Positions 10,868 through 19,829 of a stretch of DNA of 64,000 bases are shown here, piece after piece. The number at the start of each line of letters is the position of its first letter. Within the stretch, counting starts at the first letter, position 1. Location: contig NZ_AQXL01000123.1 of assembly GCF_000376225.1 (NCBI RefSeq), positions 16,978 to 80,977 on the forward strand, in the 5' to 3' direction. Under the pieces are notes generated by a model. That model saw nothing but the letters and a program-made list of their open reading frames with translations. It was not told the DNA's origin and did not search any database. This DNA comes from Effusibacillus pohliae DSM 22757. Lineage in GTDB: Bacteria; Bacillota; Bacilli; Tumebacillales; Effusibacillaceae. The translations under genes were made by a program, and so were the position numbers.

Positions 10868-13753
10868 ATGGCACAGGAATATATCGTCGTCAAAGGTGCG
10901 CGCGTCCATAACCTGAAAAATATCGATGTGCAGATTCCCAGAGACAAGCTGGTCGTGTTGACCGGCCTCAGCGGCTCCGGGAAATCTTCGCTTGCGTTCG
11001 ACACGATTTACGCGGAGGGGCAACGCCGCTATGTCGAATCGTTGTCCGCTTATGCCCGGCAGTTTTTGGGGCAGATGGACAAACCGGATGTCGATTCGAT
11101 TGACGGGTTGTCGCCTGCCATCTCGATCGACCAAAAAACGACCAGCCGCAATCCCCGTTCAACGGTCGGCACGGTAACCGAGATCTACGATTATTTGCGG
11201 CTGCTGTTTGCCCGCGTCGGACAACCTTTCTGCCCTAACTGCGACATTCCGATCGCTTCGCAAACGGTCGAGCAAATGGTGGACCATGTGCTGGAATTGC
11301 CGGAACGGACGAAGATCCAGATTTTCGCTCCGCTGATTCGTGGGCGCAAGGGAGAGCACAGCAAACTGTTCGATGACATCCGCAAGCAAGGCTATGTCCG
11401 CGTCCGCGTCGACGGCGAAATTCGCGATTTGTCGGAAGACATCGAACTGGAAAAAAACAAGAAGCACACGATCGAAGTGGTGGTCGACCGGATCGTGGTG
11501 AAAGACGATGTGGCAACCCGCCTTGCTGACTCCCTGGAGACCGCCTTGAACCTGTCGGGCGGCATTGTGACCGTCGGGGTGGTCGGCGGGGAGGAGATGA
11601 TTTTTTCGCAAAATCTGGGCTGCCCGGAATGCGGATTCTCCTTGCCGGAACTGAGCCCGCGCATGTTTTCGTTCAACTCGCCGTACGGGGCGTGCGAAAC
11701 CTGCTCGGGACTCGGGACGAACATGGAAGTCGACCCTGATCTGGTACTGCCGGACCGTTCGAAAACGTTGGCGGAAGGGGCGTTTGTCCCGTGGGCCGGT
11801 TCGTCGTCCAATTACTACCCGCAACTGCTGGCGTCCGCTTGCAAACATTTCGGCATTCCGATGGATGTGCCGGTAGAGGAGATCCCGCAAGACAAGCTGG
11901 ATAAACTTTTGTACGGCGCGCCAAGAGAGAAAATCCGCTTTCATTATGAAAACGACTTCGGACAGACGAAAGTGGCGGAAGTGTTGTTCGAGGGGTTGAT
12001 TCCCAACCTGGAGCGGCGCTACCGGGAAACGGCGTCCGATTACGTGCGGGAATTCATCGAGGAGTTTATGAGCTCCAAGCCGTGTCCCGCCTGCAACGGC
12101 GACCGGCTGAAACCGGAAGTGCTGGCGGTTCGCATTAACGGCTGCAATATCGCGGAAGTCACACGTCTGTCGGTGAACGAGGCGCTCGATTTCTTCGAAA
12201 ACCTCCGCCTCACGGACAAGCAAGAGGCGATCGCACGTTTGATTCTCAAGGAGATTCGCTCCCGGCTTGGATTTTTGCGAAATGTCGGGCTGGACTACCT
12301 GTCGCTCAGCCGGGCGGCCGGAACGCTCTCCGGTGGAGAAGCCCAGCGGATTCGGCTGGCGACGCAGATCGGCTCCGCTTTGACCGGGGTGCTGTATGTG
12401 CTCGACGAACCGTCGATCGGCCTGCACCAGCGGGATAACGTGCGGCTGATCAGGACGCTCGAACACATGCGCGATCTCGGCAACACATTGATTGTCGTCG
12501 AACATGACGAAGATACGATGCTGGCGTCCGATTACATCATCGACATCGGACCGGGGGCGGGGATTCACGGCGGACAGGTGGTGGCGCAAGGAACGCCGGA
12601 ACAGATCATGCAGGATGAGAATTCCTTGACCGGCCAGTATCTGTCCGGCAAGAAAATGATTCCGGTTCCCGACAGGCGGCGCAAGCCGAACGGCAAGTGG
12701 CTGGAAATCCAGGGGGCCTGCGAAAACAATCTGAAAAATATCAACGTCAAAATTCCGCTCGGTGTGTTCACTTGCGTGACGGGTGTGTCCGGGTCAGGCA
12801 AGTCGACGCTGGTGAACGAAATCTTGTACAAAGCGCTTGCCCAGCAGTTGAACGGGGCCCGTACCAAACCGGGTGCGCACAAGAAGATCAGCGGGCTGGA
12901 ACATCTCGATAAGGTGATCGACATCGACCAATCGCCGATCGGCCGGACACCCCGTTCCAATCCGGCGACATACACGGGGGTGTTTGACGACATCCGGGAC
13001 GTGTTCGCCACCACCAATGAGGCGAAAATCCGCGGCTACAAAAAAGGCAGATTTTCGTTCAACGTGAAAGGCGGCCGCTGTGAAGCGTGCCGCGGCGATG
13101 GGATTATCAAAATCGAAATGCACTTCCTGCCGGATGTGTACGTACCGTGCGAGGTCTGCAAAGGGCGGCGCTATAACCGGGAGACGTTGGAAGTCAAGTA
13201 CAAGGGCAAAAGCATCGCGGATGTGCTCGACATGACGGTGGAGGACGCACTGGAATTCTTTAAAAATGTGCCGCGCATTCAACGCAAACTGCAGACGTTA
13301 AATGATGTCGGTCTTGGCTATATCCGGTTGGGCCAGCCTGCAACCACGCTGTCCGGTGGGGAAGCGCAGCGGGTCAAGCTGGCGTCCGAACTGCACCGGC
13401 GCAGCAACGGACGAACGATGTACATTTTGGATGAGCCGACCACCGGCCTGCATATCGCCGATATTGAGCGCTTGCTGCAAGTGCTGCAGCGGCTCGTCGA
13501 TGCGGGGGATACGGTGCTGGTAATCGAACACAACCTGGAAGTGATCAAGACGGCCGACTACCTGATCGATCTCGGGCCAGAAGGCGGCGACCGGGGCGGT
13601 AGGATCGTTGCGGCGGGAACGCCGGAAGAGGTGGCCAAGGTGCCAGAATCGCATACAGGGGCATTTCTCGGGCCGATTTTGGAGCGGGACAAACAGCGGG
13701 CCAAACAGCGACAGGGCAAGTCGACAGCGAAAACAGGCGCGGCGGTTTCGTAG
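10868..13753 (+). CDS. uvrA: excinuclease ABC subunit A
   Basis: Damage-recognition ATPase of nucleotide excision repair, 961 aa with two ABC modules. Walker A motifs are [10 protein letters not shown] (about 31-40) and [10 protein letters not shown] (about 640). Signature LSGGEAQRI appears in the first module and LSGGEAQRV in the second. Zinc-binding cysteine pairs are seen as CPECGF...CETCSG and CEACRGDG...CEVCKG. The start [18 protein letters not shown] follows AAAAGGAGA. It probably shares the LexA-controlled uvrB transcript. A strong terminator follows at 13803. Confidence 0.98.
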   Translation: MAQEYIVVKGARVHNLKNIDVQIPRDKLVVLTGLSGSGKSSLAFDTIYAEGQRRYVESLSAYARQFLGQMDKPDVDSIDGLSPAISIDQKTTSRNPRSTVGTVTEIYDYLRLLFARVGQPFCPNCDIPIASQTVEQMVDHVLELPERTKIQIFAPLIRGRKGEHSKLFDDIRKQGYVRVRVDGEIRDLSEDIELEKNKKHTIEVVVDRIVVKDDVATRLADSLETALNLSGGIVTVGVVGGEEMIFSQNLGCPECGFSLPELSPRMFSFNSPYGACETCSGLGTNMEVDPDLVLPDRSKTLAEGAFVPWAGSSSNYYPQLLASACKHFGIPMDVPVEEIPQDKLDKLLYGAPREKIRFHYENDFGQTKVAEVLFEGLIPNLERRYRETASDYVREFIEEFMSSKPCPACNGDRLKPEVLAVRINGCNIAEVTRLSVNEALDFFENLRLTDKQEAIARLILKEIRSRLGFLRNVGLDYLSLSRAAGTLSGGEAQRIRLATQIGSALTGVLYVLDEPSIGLHQRDNVRLIRTLEHMRDLGNTLIVVEHDEDTMLASDYIIDIGPGAGIHGGQVVAQGTPEQIMQDENSLTGQYLSGKKMIPVPDRRRKPNGKWLEIQGACENNLKNINVKIPLGVFTCVTGVSGSGKSTLVNEILYKALAQQLNGARTKPGAHKKISGLEHLDKVIDIDQSPIGRTPRSNPATYTGVFDDIRDVFATTNEAKIRGYKKGRFSFNVKGGRCEACRGDGIIKIEMHFLPDVYVPCEVCKGRRYNRETLEVKYKGKSIADVLDMTVEDALEFFKNVPRIQRKLQTLNDVGLGYIRLGQPATTLSGGEAQRVKLASELHRRSNGRTMYILDEPTTGLHIADIERLLQVLQRLVDAGDTVLVIEHNLEVIKTADYLIDLGPEGGDRGGRIVAAGTPEEVAKVPESHTGAFLGPILERDKQRAKQRQGKSTAKTGAAVS

Positions 13754-13802
13754 GCGGCTCATTTTGGCGCTTACTCGCATTCTGCAAACGAAAGTCTGAA
13801 AA

Positions 13803-13844
13803 ACAGAAGCCGCTAGAAGAGACACAGCGGCTTCTGTCGTTTTG
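13803..13844 (+). terminator. Rho-independent terminator after uvrA
   Basis: ACAGAAGCCGCT (13803-13814) pairs perfectly with AGCGGCTTCTGT (13826-13837); CGTTTT follows. Confidence 0.8.
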
Positions 13845-13879
13845 GCTCCCCTGCAAAAGCGGGCGGAGAGTAGTTACAT

Positions 13880-13963
13880 TCAGCGATGGCGGTGGCGACG
13901 GCAGCGGACAAGAACGCTTTGGCCGGGCTTCAAAACGATTGTGATGCGACGGCGGCGACGCAT
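13880..13963 (-). CDS. 27-residue arginine-rich small protein
   Basis: A short leftward frame beginning MRRRRRITIVLKPGQSV and ending in an Arg/His tail. It has an unusually good ribosome site, AAAGGGGGG, six bases before the ATG, and TATAAT-like sequence about 30 bp upstream on the same strand (complement of roughly 13988-14000). Nine of 27 residues are arginine. I do not recognise a family; the middle (ITIVLKPGQSVLV) looks like a folded beta hairpin. The strong initiation signals are the main argument that it is real. Confidence 0.45.
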   Translation of the reverse strand: MRRRRRITIVLKPGQSVLVRCRRHRHR

Positions 13964-14090
13964 GTGGTTCCCCCCTTTCTTTTCAGGTACTATATTATAT
14001 AAGGGAAGGTTGTTCGGGGAAAGGGACGGGAGACAGGGGCAAGAGTCTGTTTTCGCAAGAGGGATGAGGAGAATTTGCTGACTCATCGCG

Positions 14091-14131
14091 TTTCTATGTA
14101 GAAAGCGAACGGTCAGGGAGGTTGATCGTTC
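14091..14131. promoter_or_regulatory. palindromes upstream of the pspC remnant/yvlD
   Basis: TTTCTA-TG-TAGAAA at 14091-14104 is a perfect palindrome. GAACGGTCA (14107-14115) and TGATCGTTC (14123-14131) form an imperfect one. The second can also be read as an ECF-sigma-like pair (GCGAAC, 16 bp, CGTT). In B. subtilis the homologous yvlABCD operon is under SigW; whether an ECF factor acts here is not shown. Confidence 0.35.
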
Positions 14132-14162
14132 GTATACAGCCGATCAAAAGGAGCGATTGACT

Positions 14163-14270
14163 ATGAAAAAATTGTTTCGTTCCCGCAAAGAGCGAGTGAT
14201 CGCCGGTGTGTGTGGCTGTGCATCATTATTCCGGTCGAGCGTTAGGAGGTGGAAACCATCATGGGACTGA
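14163..14270 (+). pseudogene. remnant of a PspC-domain gene (yvlC-like)
   Basis: An ATG preceded by AAAGGAG opens a frame starting MKKLFRSRKERVIAGVCG, the hallmark N-terminus of PspC-domain proteins. The next expected part (GLAEYFG-type) is only partly visible in the +1 frame (VHHYSGRAL), so a frameshift is present, and the membrane helix and the rest of the protein are missing. The original frame ends after 35 codons, inside the start of yvlD. In B. subtilis yvlC and yvlD are neighbours, so this is a decayed yvlC whose initiation region has been kept, perhaps because it drives yvlD translation. Confidence 0.75.
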
Positions 14271-14608
14271 TCTGGCGTATTTTGCTGAATGCGCTGGCGC
14301 TTGTGCTGGTCTCCTGGCTGTTTGAGGGAATTTCGTTTGCGGCAGGTAGCAGGGGCGTGATCGCCGCCCTCTGGGCCGGGTTGGTGCTGGGGGTGGTCAA
14401 CGTGACGATCAAGCCGCTCATCAAGCTGCTGACGCTGCCGGTGAACATTCTCACGCTCGGGCTGTTTGGGTTGCTGGTAAACGCGCTGATGCTGAAAGTG
14501 GTCGACTGGCTGTCACCGGGGTTTGAAGTGCACGGCTTTTTTGCCGCATTTTTTGGGGCGATCGTATTGGCGGTCATCTCATCGGTGTTGAACCTACTGT
14601 TCGAGTAG
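14261..14608 (+). CDS. yvlD: YvlD-type membrane protein (phage holin family 4 superfamily)
   Basis: 115 aa and almost entirely hydrophobic, with four membrane segments (residues 4-22, 30-48, 57-78 and 92-113). The pattern NVTIKPLIKLLTLPVNILTLGL is typical of the YvlD/holin-4 family. AGGAGG lies 11 bp before ATG 14261. The upstream pspC-like gene is decayed, so yvlD is the surviving member of a yvlCD unit linked to envelope stress in B. subtilis. Molecular function is unknown. Confidence 0.85.
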   Translation: MGLIWRILLNALALVLVSWLFEGISFAAGSRGVIAALWAGLVLGVVNVTIKPLIKLLTLPVNILTLGLFGLLVNALMLKVVDWLSPGFEVHGFFAAFFGAIVLAVISSVLNLLFE

Positions 14609-14619
14609 GCCCGGGCGGG

Positions 14620-14763
14620 GGATCGTACCGACGTGCGGCAGGAAAAACTTGTTTCCGCCTGCAGGGAATGCTACCGGCGGACGATCCGCAAGGCGATCGA
14701 ACAGGCAGAGATCGTGACATGCTGCAGGCCGCATGTATGCGTCCGCCCAACGGTTCGCCCGTT
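14620..14763 (+). other. intergenic stretch rich in inverted repeats
   Basis: Between yvlD and the PucR-like gene (253 bp) several stems can be drawn: GGATCGT (14620-14626) with ACGATCC (14681-14687) enclosing GCAGG/CCTGC; then ACATGC/GCATGT (14717-14722, 14731-14736); then AACGG-TTCGC-CCGTT (14749-14763). No T-run follows. This may be a structured 5' leader. A frame from GTG 14633 crosses the region but matches nothing I know. Confidence 0.35.
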
Positions 14764-14861
14764 AGTGGGAACTGAATGCTCAGCCGATCACGTACCAGGG
14801 ACGGATGATAACGGGGCAGAACACGCACCATGCAGTATGGGCGGGAAGGGGGTGGTTCGAT

Positions 14862-15857
14862 TTGGATTGTCTCCGCGAACTGCAAAAAATTCTCGGCGAC
14901 CGCGTCCGTTTCGAGCAGGCGGACGACGCCGAAGCGGACGGGAGGCGCTCTTTTGTGCGGGACAGCGAAGAGTGGATTCCGATAGGAAACGGACGGTATG
15001 CGGTGGTCGACCTGAACCGGTTGTCGGACGAAACGGCGAAGCTGGTGCGGCTTTTGATTGAAACCGTAACCGGAGGGTTTCGGCAGCCGCACGATGAATG
15101 GTTTCCACGACTGATCCACGGGGAATGGGACGCCGGCCGGTTTGCGAACGAAGCGTTGGCACGGCGGTGGAACATCCCGCTGCCGGGGGTGGTTGCCATT
15201 TTGCAACTGCATGGGGAGGACGCGGAAGCAGCACTCGCCTTGCTGGAGGAAATCTTTTCGGACCGCGAATGGAACGGATTGACGGATGGGGGCGGCCGCA
15301 GAGTCTTGCTCTACTTGCCGCTGCAAGCGGAAGAATCGGTCGGTGATGTACAGCAGATCGGCAGCCGGTTGTTGGATACTTTGCAGACGGAAATTTACGT
15401 GAGCGGAAATTTGGCCGTCAGCCGGCCAGTCCGCAGCCTGCAGGAACTGCCGTCCGCCAAAAGGCAGGCGGAAATCGCGCTGCAGGCCGGCAGGTCGTTT
15501 CACAACGGACAGAAAATCTATCAGTATGGGCAATTGGGGCTTGCCCAATTGTTGTATGGGGTGTCGGAGGAAGCCAAAGCCGCTTTTTTGCAGGAGGTGT
15601 TGCCGCGCGAAAAACACGAGGCGCTGACACGGGAATTGCGGGAAACGGTCCATTCGTTCGCGCAGCATGCACAAAACATCGCCGAGACGGCGCGGGCGCT
15701 GTACATCCACCGCAACACGCTGCTTTACCGGTTGGACAAGATCCAGGAAGTGACGGGCAAGGACATTCGGAAATTTAGGGAGCTGGCCGAGTTGTGGATC
15801 GCCTTAATTTTGCGAAATGAAAAACATGCACAAAAATCAGACGGCGATTTCGTATAG
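14862..15857 (+). CDS. PucR/CdaR-type helix-turn-helix regulator
   Basis: 331 aa. The C-terminal 60 residues form the PucR/CdaR HTH (HTH_30: [19 protein letters not shown]), and the centre resembles the GGDEF-like CdaR domain ([17 protein letters not shown]). The N-terminal half is poorly conserved. I chose TTG 14862 because GGAAGGGGGTGG ends 7 bp upstream; the frame is open to ATG 14805, which lacks a ribosome site. It is followed by a terminator and then msmX; the pairing suggests a carbohydrate-linked regulator, but the ligand is unknown. Confidence 0.8.
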   Translation: MDCLRELQKILGDRVRFEQADDAEADGRRSFVRDSEEWIPIGNGRYAVVDLNRLSDETAKLVRLLIETVTGGFRQPHDEWFPRLIHGEWDAGRFANEALARRWNIPLPGVVAILQLHGEDAEAALALLEEIFSDREWNGLTDGGGRRVLLYLPLQAEESVGDVQQIGSRLLDTLQTEIYVSGNLAVSRPVRSLQELPSAKRQAEIALQAGRSFHNGQKIYQYGQLGLAQLLYGVSEEAKAAFLQEVLPREKHEALTRELRETVHSFAQHAQNIAETARALYIHRNTLLYRLDKIQEVTGKDIRKFRELAELWIALILRNEKHAQKSDGDFV

Positions 15858-15890
15858 AGCGTCCAATAGGCGGGGCGCTCGCTTTATTTT
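15857..15890 (+). terminator. terminator after the PucR-like gene
   Basis: GAGCGTCC (15857-15864) pairs with GGGGCGCTC (15872-15880) with one bulge, followed by GCTTTATTTT. Confidence 0.65.
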
Positions 15891-15925
15891 ATAGTGGAGG
15901 TAACGAATCACAAGGGGGGGACGAA

Positions 15926-17035
15926 ATGGCACGCGTTCAGCTCAAACATGTATACAAGCGCTACCCGGGAGATGTTGTGGCGGTGAAAGATTTTAACCTG
16001 GACATCCAGGACCAGGAGTTTCTGGTGCTGGTCGGGCCGTCCGGTTGCGGAAAATCGACCACGCTCCGCATGGTGGCGGGACTTGAGGAAATCTCCGAGG
16101 GCGAGTTGTGGATCGGCGATCGGCTGGTGAATGACGTTCACCCGAAAGACCGCGATATTGCAATGGTCTTCCAAAACTATGCGCTGTACCCGCACATGAA
16201 TGTGTATGACAATATTTCGTTCGGTCTGAAACTGCGGAAAGTTCCGAAGCAGGAGATCGACCGGCGGGTGCGGGAAGCGGCCAAAATTCTTGACATCGAG
16301 CACCTGCTCGACCGGAAGCCGAAAGCGCTTTCCGGCGGTCAGCGGCAGCGGGTGGCGCTCGGCCGGGCGATCGTTCGCGAACCGCAAGTGTTCCTGATGG
16401 ACGAACCGCTGTCCAATCTGGACGCAAAACTGCGCGTGCAGATGCGGACGGAGATCGCGAAGCTACACAAGCGGCTGAAAACGACCGTGATCTACGTGAC
16501 GCACGACCAAACGGAAGCGATGACGATGGGTGACCGGATCGTCGTGATGAAAGACGGCGTGATCCAGCAGGTCGGATCTCCGATCGAGCTGTATAACCAT
16601 CCGACCAACATGTTCGTTGCGTCGTTCATCGGTTCGCCGGCGATGAACTTCCTGAACGGCCAACTGGTGGAGGAAAGCGGCTCCATCTATTTCCGGGCGC
16701 CAGGCATCCATCTGCTGATTCCGGAAGGACGTTACGGATTGCTGCGCGATAAGGGGGCTGTCGGCAAAGAGGTGGTATTTGGCATCCGGCCGGAAAACAT
16801 CCACGATGAGCCGATGTATCTGGAAACCTATGCGGATGCGACGATCCGGGCGGAAGTAGAGGTCGTCGAAATGTTGGGGGCGGAAGAATACCTGTACCTG
16901 AACGTCAACGGTCAGTCGGTAACCGCTCGTGTGGATGCACGTTCTGACGTGAAAGCAGGTGGCAACGTGACGCTTGCGTTCGATATGAACAAAGCGCATA
17001 TTTTTGACAAGGAAACCCAACAGGCGGTATTCTAA
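15926..17035 (+). CDS. msmX: sugar ABC transporter ATPase, MsmX/UgpC family
   Basis: 369 aa. Nucleotide-binding domain with Walker [11 protein letters not shown] (about 37-46), signature [14 protein letters not shown] and Walker [16 protein letters not shown]-terminal TOBE/OB region (about 240-369) is typical of MalK/MsmX proteins that bind the permease loops. No permease or binding protein genes are adjacent, as with MsmX of B. subtilis, one ATPase shared by several oligosaccharide importers. AAGGGGGG precedes the ATG. Transcription ends at a strong terminator before hprK. Confidence 0.92.
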   Translation: MARVQLKHVYKRYPGDVVAVKDFNLDIQDQEFLVLVGPSGCGKSTTLRMVAGLEEISEGELWIGDRLVNDVHPKDRDIAMVFQNYALYPHMNVYDNISFGLKLRKVPKQEIDRRVREAAKILDIEHLLDRKPKALSGGQRQRVALGRAIVREPQVFLMDEPLSNLDAKLRVQMRTEIAKLHKRLKTTVIYVTHDQTEAMTMGDRIVVMKDGVIQQVGSPIELYNHPTNMFVASFIGSPAMNFLNGQLVEESGSIYFRAPGIHLLIPEGRYGLLRDKGAVGKEVVFGIRPENIHDEPMYLETYADATIRAEVEVVEMLGAEEYLYLNVNGQSVTARVDARSDVKAGGNVTLAFDMNKAHIFDKETQQAVF

Positions 17036-17047
17036 AAACACGTGGCA

Positions 17048-17101
17048 CACTTCCGTGTCCGGGAGCGATCTGGTATCCTAGTACACGGAAGTGATTTTTT
17101 T
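17048..17101 (+). terminator. terminator between msmX and hprK
   Basis: CACTTCCGTGT (17048-17058) pairs perfectly with ACACGGAAGTG (17083-17093), then ATTTTTTT. The T-run nearly touches the hprK ribosome site. Confidence 0.85.
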
Positions 17102-17117
17102 GCATGAGGTGAGCCGA

Positions 17118-18053
17118 TTGCACAAATCGATACAAACGAGGGATCTGATTGAGGAACTCGACCTCGTGCTGCTCAACCCGGGAGCGGACACTCAGCGGGA
17201 AATAACCGTCAGCGACATCAATCGGCCGGGCCTGGCACTGGCCGGATTTTTCATATACCATCCGGCGGAACGGGTGCAACTGTTGGGACAAACCGAGCTG
17301 GCCTTTTTTAACTCGATGCAAGAGCACGAGCAACGTGCCCGCGCCGATTCATTGTGCCAGTTTGTGCAAACACCCTGCATCGTGGTGTCACGGGATCAAA
17401 CATTGCCTGACATTCTGCTGGAGGCTGCGACCCGCTACCGGCTCCCCGTGTTGCGGGCGAAGCTAGGGACATCGAAGCTGGCGGGCAGGCTGCAGCGGTT
17501 TCTGGATCTGAAGCTGGCACCGGAAACGCAGGTGCACGGCGTATTAGTCGATGTGTATGGAATCGGCATTCTGATCATGGGCAGTTCCGGAATCGGCAAA
17601 AGCGAGACCGCGCTGGAGCTGATCAAGCGAGGGCACCGGCTGGTGGCCGACGATGCGGTGGAAATCCGGCAAGTGGACGATCAGGTGCTGGTCGGGGAAG
17701 CGCCGGAACTGCTGAAAAATCTGCTCGAGATCCGGGGGCTCGGCATTTTGAATGTGATGACGCTCTTTGGGGCAGGAGCGATTCGGACCCGCAAACAGAT
17801 TGAGTTCGTCATCCGGCTCGAGATGTGGAAAGACGAGATGTTGATCGACCGGCTGGGGTTGGATGAAAATACGACGCGCATCCTCGACACGGACCTCCCT
17901 TGCATCACGCTGCCTGTCATGCCTGGCCGCAACTTGGCGGTGCTGATCGAGGTGGCGGCGATGAACCAGCGGTTAAAGCGAATGGGCTATAACGCGGCGA
18001 AAGATTTGTCGGAAAAACTGCTGCACGTGATCGAAGAGCAGGAGCACCACTGA
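17118..18053 (+). CDS. hprK: HPr kinase/phosphorylase
   Basis: Bifunctional enzyme that phosphorylates HPr (and Crh) at Ser46 and removes that phosphate, setting carbon catabolite control through CcpA. The 311 aa match the usual 310. Walker A is GSSGIGKSET (about 152-161), preceded by HGVLVDVYGIG, and the HprK signature LLEIRGLGILNVMTLFG lies about 200-216. TTG 17118 (HKSIQTRDLIEEL) aligns with the family N-terminus and has GAGGTGA 6 bp upstream; GTG 17091 would overlap the terminator. A target protein, the HPr/Crh homologue, is encoded at 38821 in this window. Confidence 0.96.
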   Translation: MHKSIQTRDLIEELDLVLLNPGADTQREITVSDINRPGLALAGFFIYHPAERVQLLGQTELAFFNSMQEHEQRARADSLCQFVQTPCIVVSRDQTLPDILLEAATRYRLPVLRAKLGTSKLAGRLQRFLDLKLAPETQVHGVLVDVYGIGILIMGSSGIGKSETALELIKRGHRLVADDAVEIRQVDDQVLVGEAPELLKNLLEIRGLGILNVMTLFGAGAIRTRKQIEFVIRLEMWKDEMLIDRLGLDENTTRILDTDLPCITLPVMPGRNLAVLIEVAAMNQRLKRMGYNAAKDLSEKLLHVIEEQEHH

Positions 18054-18305
18054 TGCCGCATGATGCTTCGGTGGAAGCTGCACAACTCCGCGTTGCGCTG
18101 CATCCGGATGTGCCAAGATCGAACACGCGAATGGGCTAGCGATTGTTCGTCAAAGGGCCGGTAACAGCGCTTCAGGCGGAGTTTCGTTTTTTCGACAATT
18201 TTGTAATGCAATTGCAACATTTACCTGCAGGATCATGACGATTTCTATCGAATATACACTTTTGGTTTTACATATATAGCTTAGTAGGGAGAAGGAGGTT
18301 GAGGC
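18054..18305 (+). other. intergenic region between hprK and the M23 endopeptidase gene
   Basis: 252 bp without a supported gene. In B. subtilis lgt occupies this position; no lgt remnant is recognisable. A 28-codon frame from ATG 18054 has no family match. The 3' part (18225-18300) is AT-rich with several TATA-like hexamers, and AGAAGGAGGTTGAGG before 18306 is a very strong ribosome site. No promoter meets both -35 and -10 criteria by eye. Confidence 0.4.
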
Positions 18306-19751
18306 ATGGCAGATTTCCATTCAACATGGCATACGCATCTCAGAACAATCGCCGTTGCCAATAAACAATACACGATTGACCAGTTGTCGCAGATTGATGT
18401 GAAGCATATCATGCAAGACATCAAAGATCAGGTCAGCAAGACGTTCACCGTACGGAAGACGGCGGCAGTCGCTTTGCTGGTGACGATGACGGCGCTGGGC
18501 GGGACAGCCGTCCACGAAACGGTCGGCAAGACCGATCTGTATTATCAGGTGTACCTGGATGGGCAGTATGTGGGAATGGTGAAACAGCCCGATTTTGTGT
18601 ACGATAAAATCGCTGCTTTGGGCGACCGGCTGAAAGCGTCCGTCAAACTGGTACCCGTTCACCAACGGACAACCGGTGGCCCGGCGGAAGCGGAAGTGGC
18701 GCTGGCGATGAATCAGGCGGCGAATCCGCAGGTGGAGGCGGTCATGATTCGGGTGGACGGCCAGGATGTGGCCGCAGTCAAAGACATGGCAACCGCGCAC
18801 ACAGTGATCGACAGGATCAAAGCGAAATTCGCCTCTGGTGACAATGCCGTCAAACAGGTGAAAATCGAACAAACGATCGATTTTCTGGCGACACATGTCA
18901 ATAGAGACGAGGTTCGCTCCGTGGATTCGGTTGTGGCAATGCTTCTGCAAAGCAAGGAGAAGCCGAAAAAATATCTGGTCTCGCGCGGCGAGTCGCTGTG
19001 GACCATCGCCATGAAAAATCAGCTGACGGTCGACAAGTTGAAAGCGGTCAATCCTCAGATCAGCAACGAGAACGCGCTGCAAGAAGGGCAGGAAATCACG
19101 ATCGGTGCAGTCGAGCCGTTGGTGACGGTGGAAACGGTGGAAGAAATCACGCGCACCGTGCCGATCCCGTTTGAAACGGAATATCAGGACGACGACTCGA
19201 TGAACAAAGGGGAACAGCGTGTCGTCACCGAGGGGCAGCCGGGTGAAAAAACGCAAAAGGTGCAGATCCTCAAGAAAAACGGCCAGGTGTACGGGGAGGT
19301 CGTCCTGTCCGAACAGGTGACGAAAGAAAAGGTGAACAAGGTGGTCGTGCGCGGCACAAAGATTCCGGATCAGGCGTCGGGTGACTGGTTCTGGCCGGTT
19401 GCATCCCACACCATCTCGTCCTACTTCGGGGAGTGGCGGGGGAATAGCCGGCATTGGGCGATCGATATCAGCGCTCCGATCGGCACTCCGGTTTACGCGT
19501 CGAACAACGGACGGGTGATTTACGCCGGCTGGGACGGCAGCGGCTACGGCAATGCGATCCGGATCAGCCACGGCAACGGAATCGTTTCGATTTACGGCCA
19601 TCTGTCCTCGATCAACGTGTCGGTCGGCCAGCTGGTGAGCAAGGGAGAAGTGATCGGCGGGGTCGGATCGACCGGCCAATCTACCGGACCGCATCTGCAT
19701 TACGAAGTTCAGGTTAACGGTGTGAGAGTCAATCCGGCTCCGTATATGTAA
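18306..19751 (+). CDS. LysM-G5-M23 murein endopeptidase
   Basis: 481 aa. A membrane or signal segment lies at about 53-72 (AAVALLVTMTALGG), a LysM domain at about 217-262 (YLVSRGESLWTIAMKNQL), a G5 domain at about 270-345, and an M23 zinc metallopeptidase at about 370-480 with zinc ligands in HWAIDIS and HLHYE. It should cut peptide cross-links in peptidoglycan outside the membrane. The family is common in Firmicutes as a wall or sporulation hydrolase. The unusually long cytoplasmic N-terminus (about 50 residues) may regulate it. It sits where lgt is found in B. subtilis. Confidence 0.9.
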   Translation: MADFHSTWHTHLRTIAVANKQYTIDQLSQIDVKHIMQDIKDQVSKTFTVRKTAAVALLVTMTALGGTAVHETVGKTDLYYQVYLDGQYVGMVKQPDFVYDKIAALGDRLKASVKLVPVHQRTTGGPAEAEVALAMNQAANPQVEAVMIRVDGQDVAAVKDMATAHTVIDRIKAKFASGDNAVKQVKIEQTIDFLATHVNRDEVRSVDSVVAMLLQSKEKPKKYLVSRGESLWTIAMKNQLTVDKLKAVNPQISNENALQEGQEITIGAVEPLVTVETVEEITRTVPIPFETEYQDDDSMNKGEQRVVTEGQPGEKTQKVQILKKNGQVYGEVVLSEQVTKEKVNKVVVRGTKIPDQASGDWFWPVASHTISSYFGEWRGNSRHWAIDISAPIGTPVYASNNGRVIYAGWDGSGYGNAIRISHGNGIVSIYGHLSSINVSVGQLVSKGEVIGGVGSTGQSTGPHLHYEVQVNGVRVNPAPYM

Positions 19752-19760
19752 AGGATGATC

Positions 19761-19787
19761 AGAGGTCTCGCGCGAGGCCTCTTTTTT
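19761..19787 (+). terminator. terminator after the M23 gene
   Basis: AGAGGTCTCG pairs with CGAGGCCTCT, followed by TTTTTTG. An extended -10 element starts inside its T-run. Confidence 0.8.
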
Positions 19788-19795
19788 GCTATAAT
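19787..19795 (+). promoter_or_regulatory. extended -10 promoter for yvoD
   Basis: TG-c-TATAAT at 19787-19795 is a perfect extended -10. No -35 is recognisable, because that position is occupied by the terminator stem. Confidence 0.6.
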
Positions 19796-19829
19796 GGTGT
19801 CAATTGCAGCGAGAGGAGAGAACGGGAGC

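Noticed and set aside
10684..10916. Short frames between uvrB and uvrA
   Set aside because: They lie in the imperfect duplication, overlap the uvrA start and have no ribosome site.
14633..15061. 142-codon frame upstream of and overlapping the PucR-like gene
   Set aside because: No family match, starts within the inverted repeats and overlaps a supported gene in another frame.
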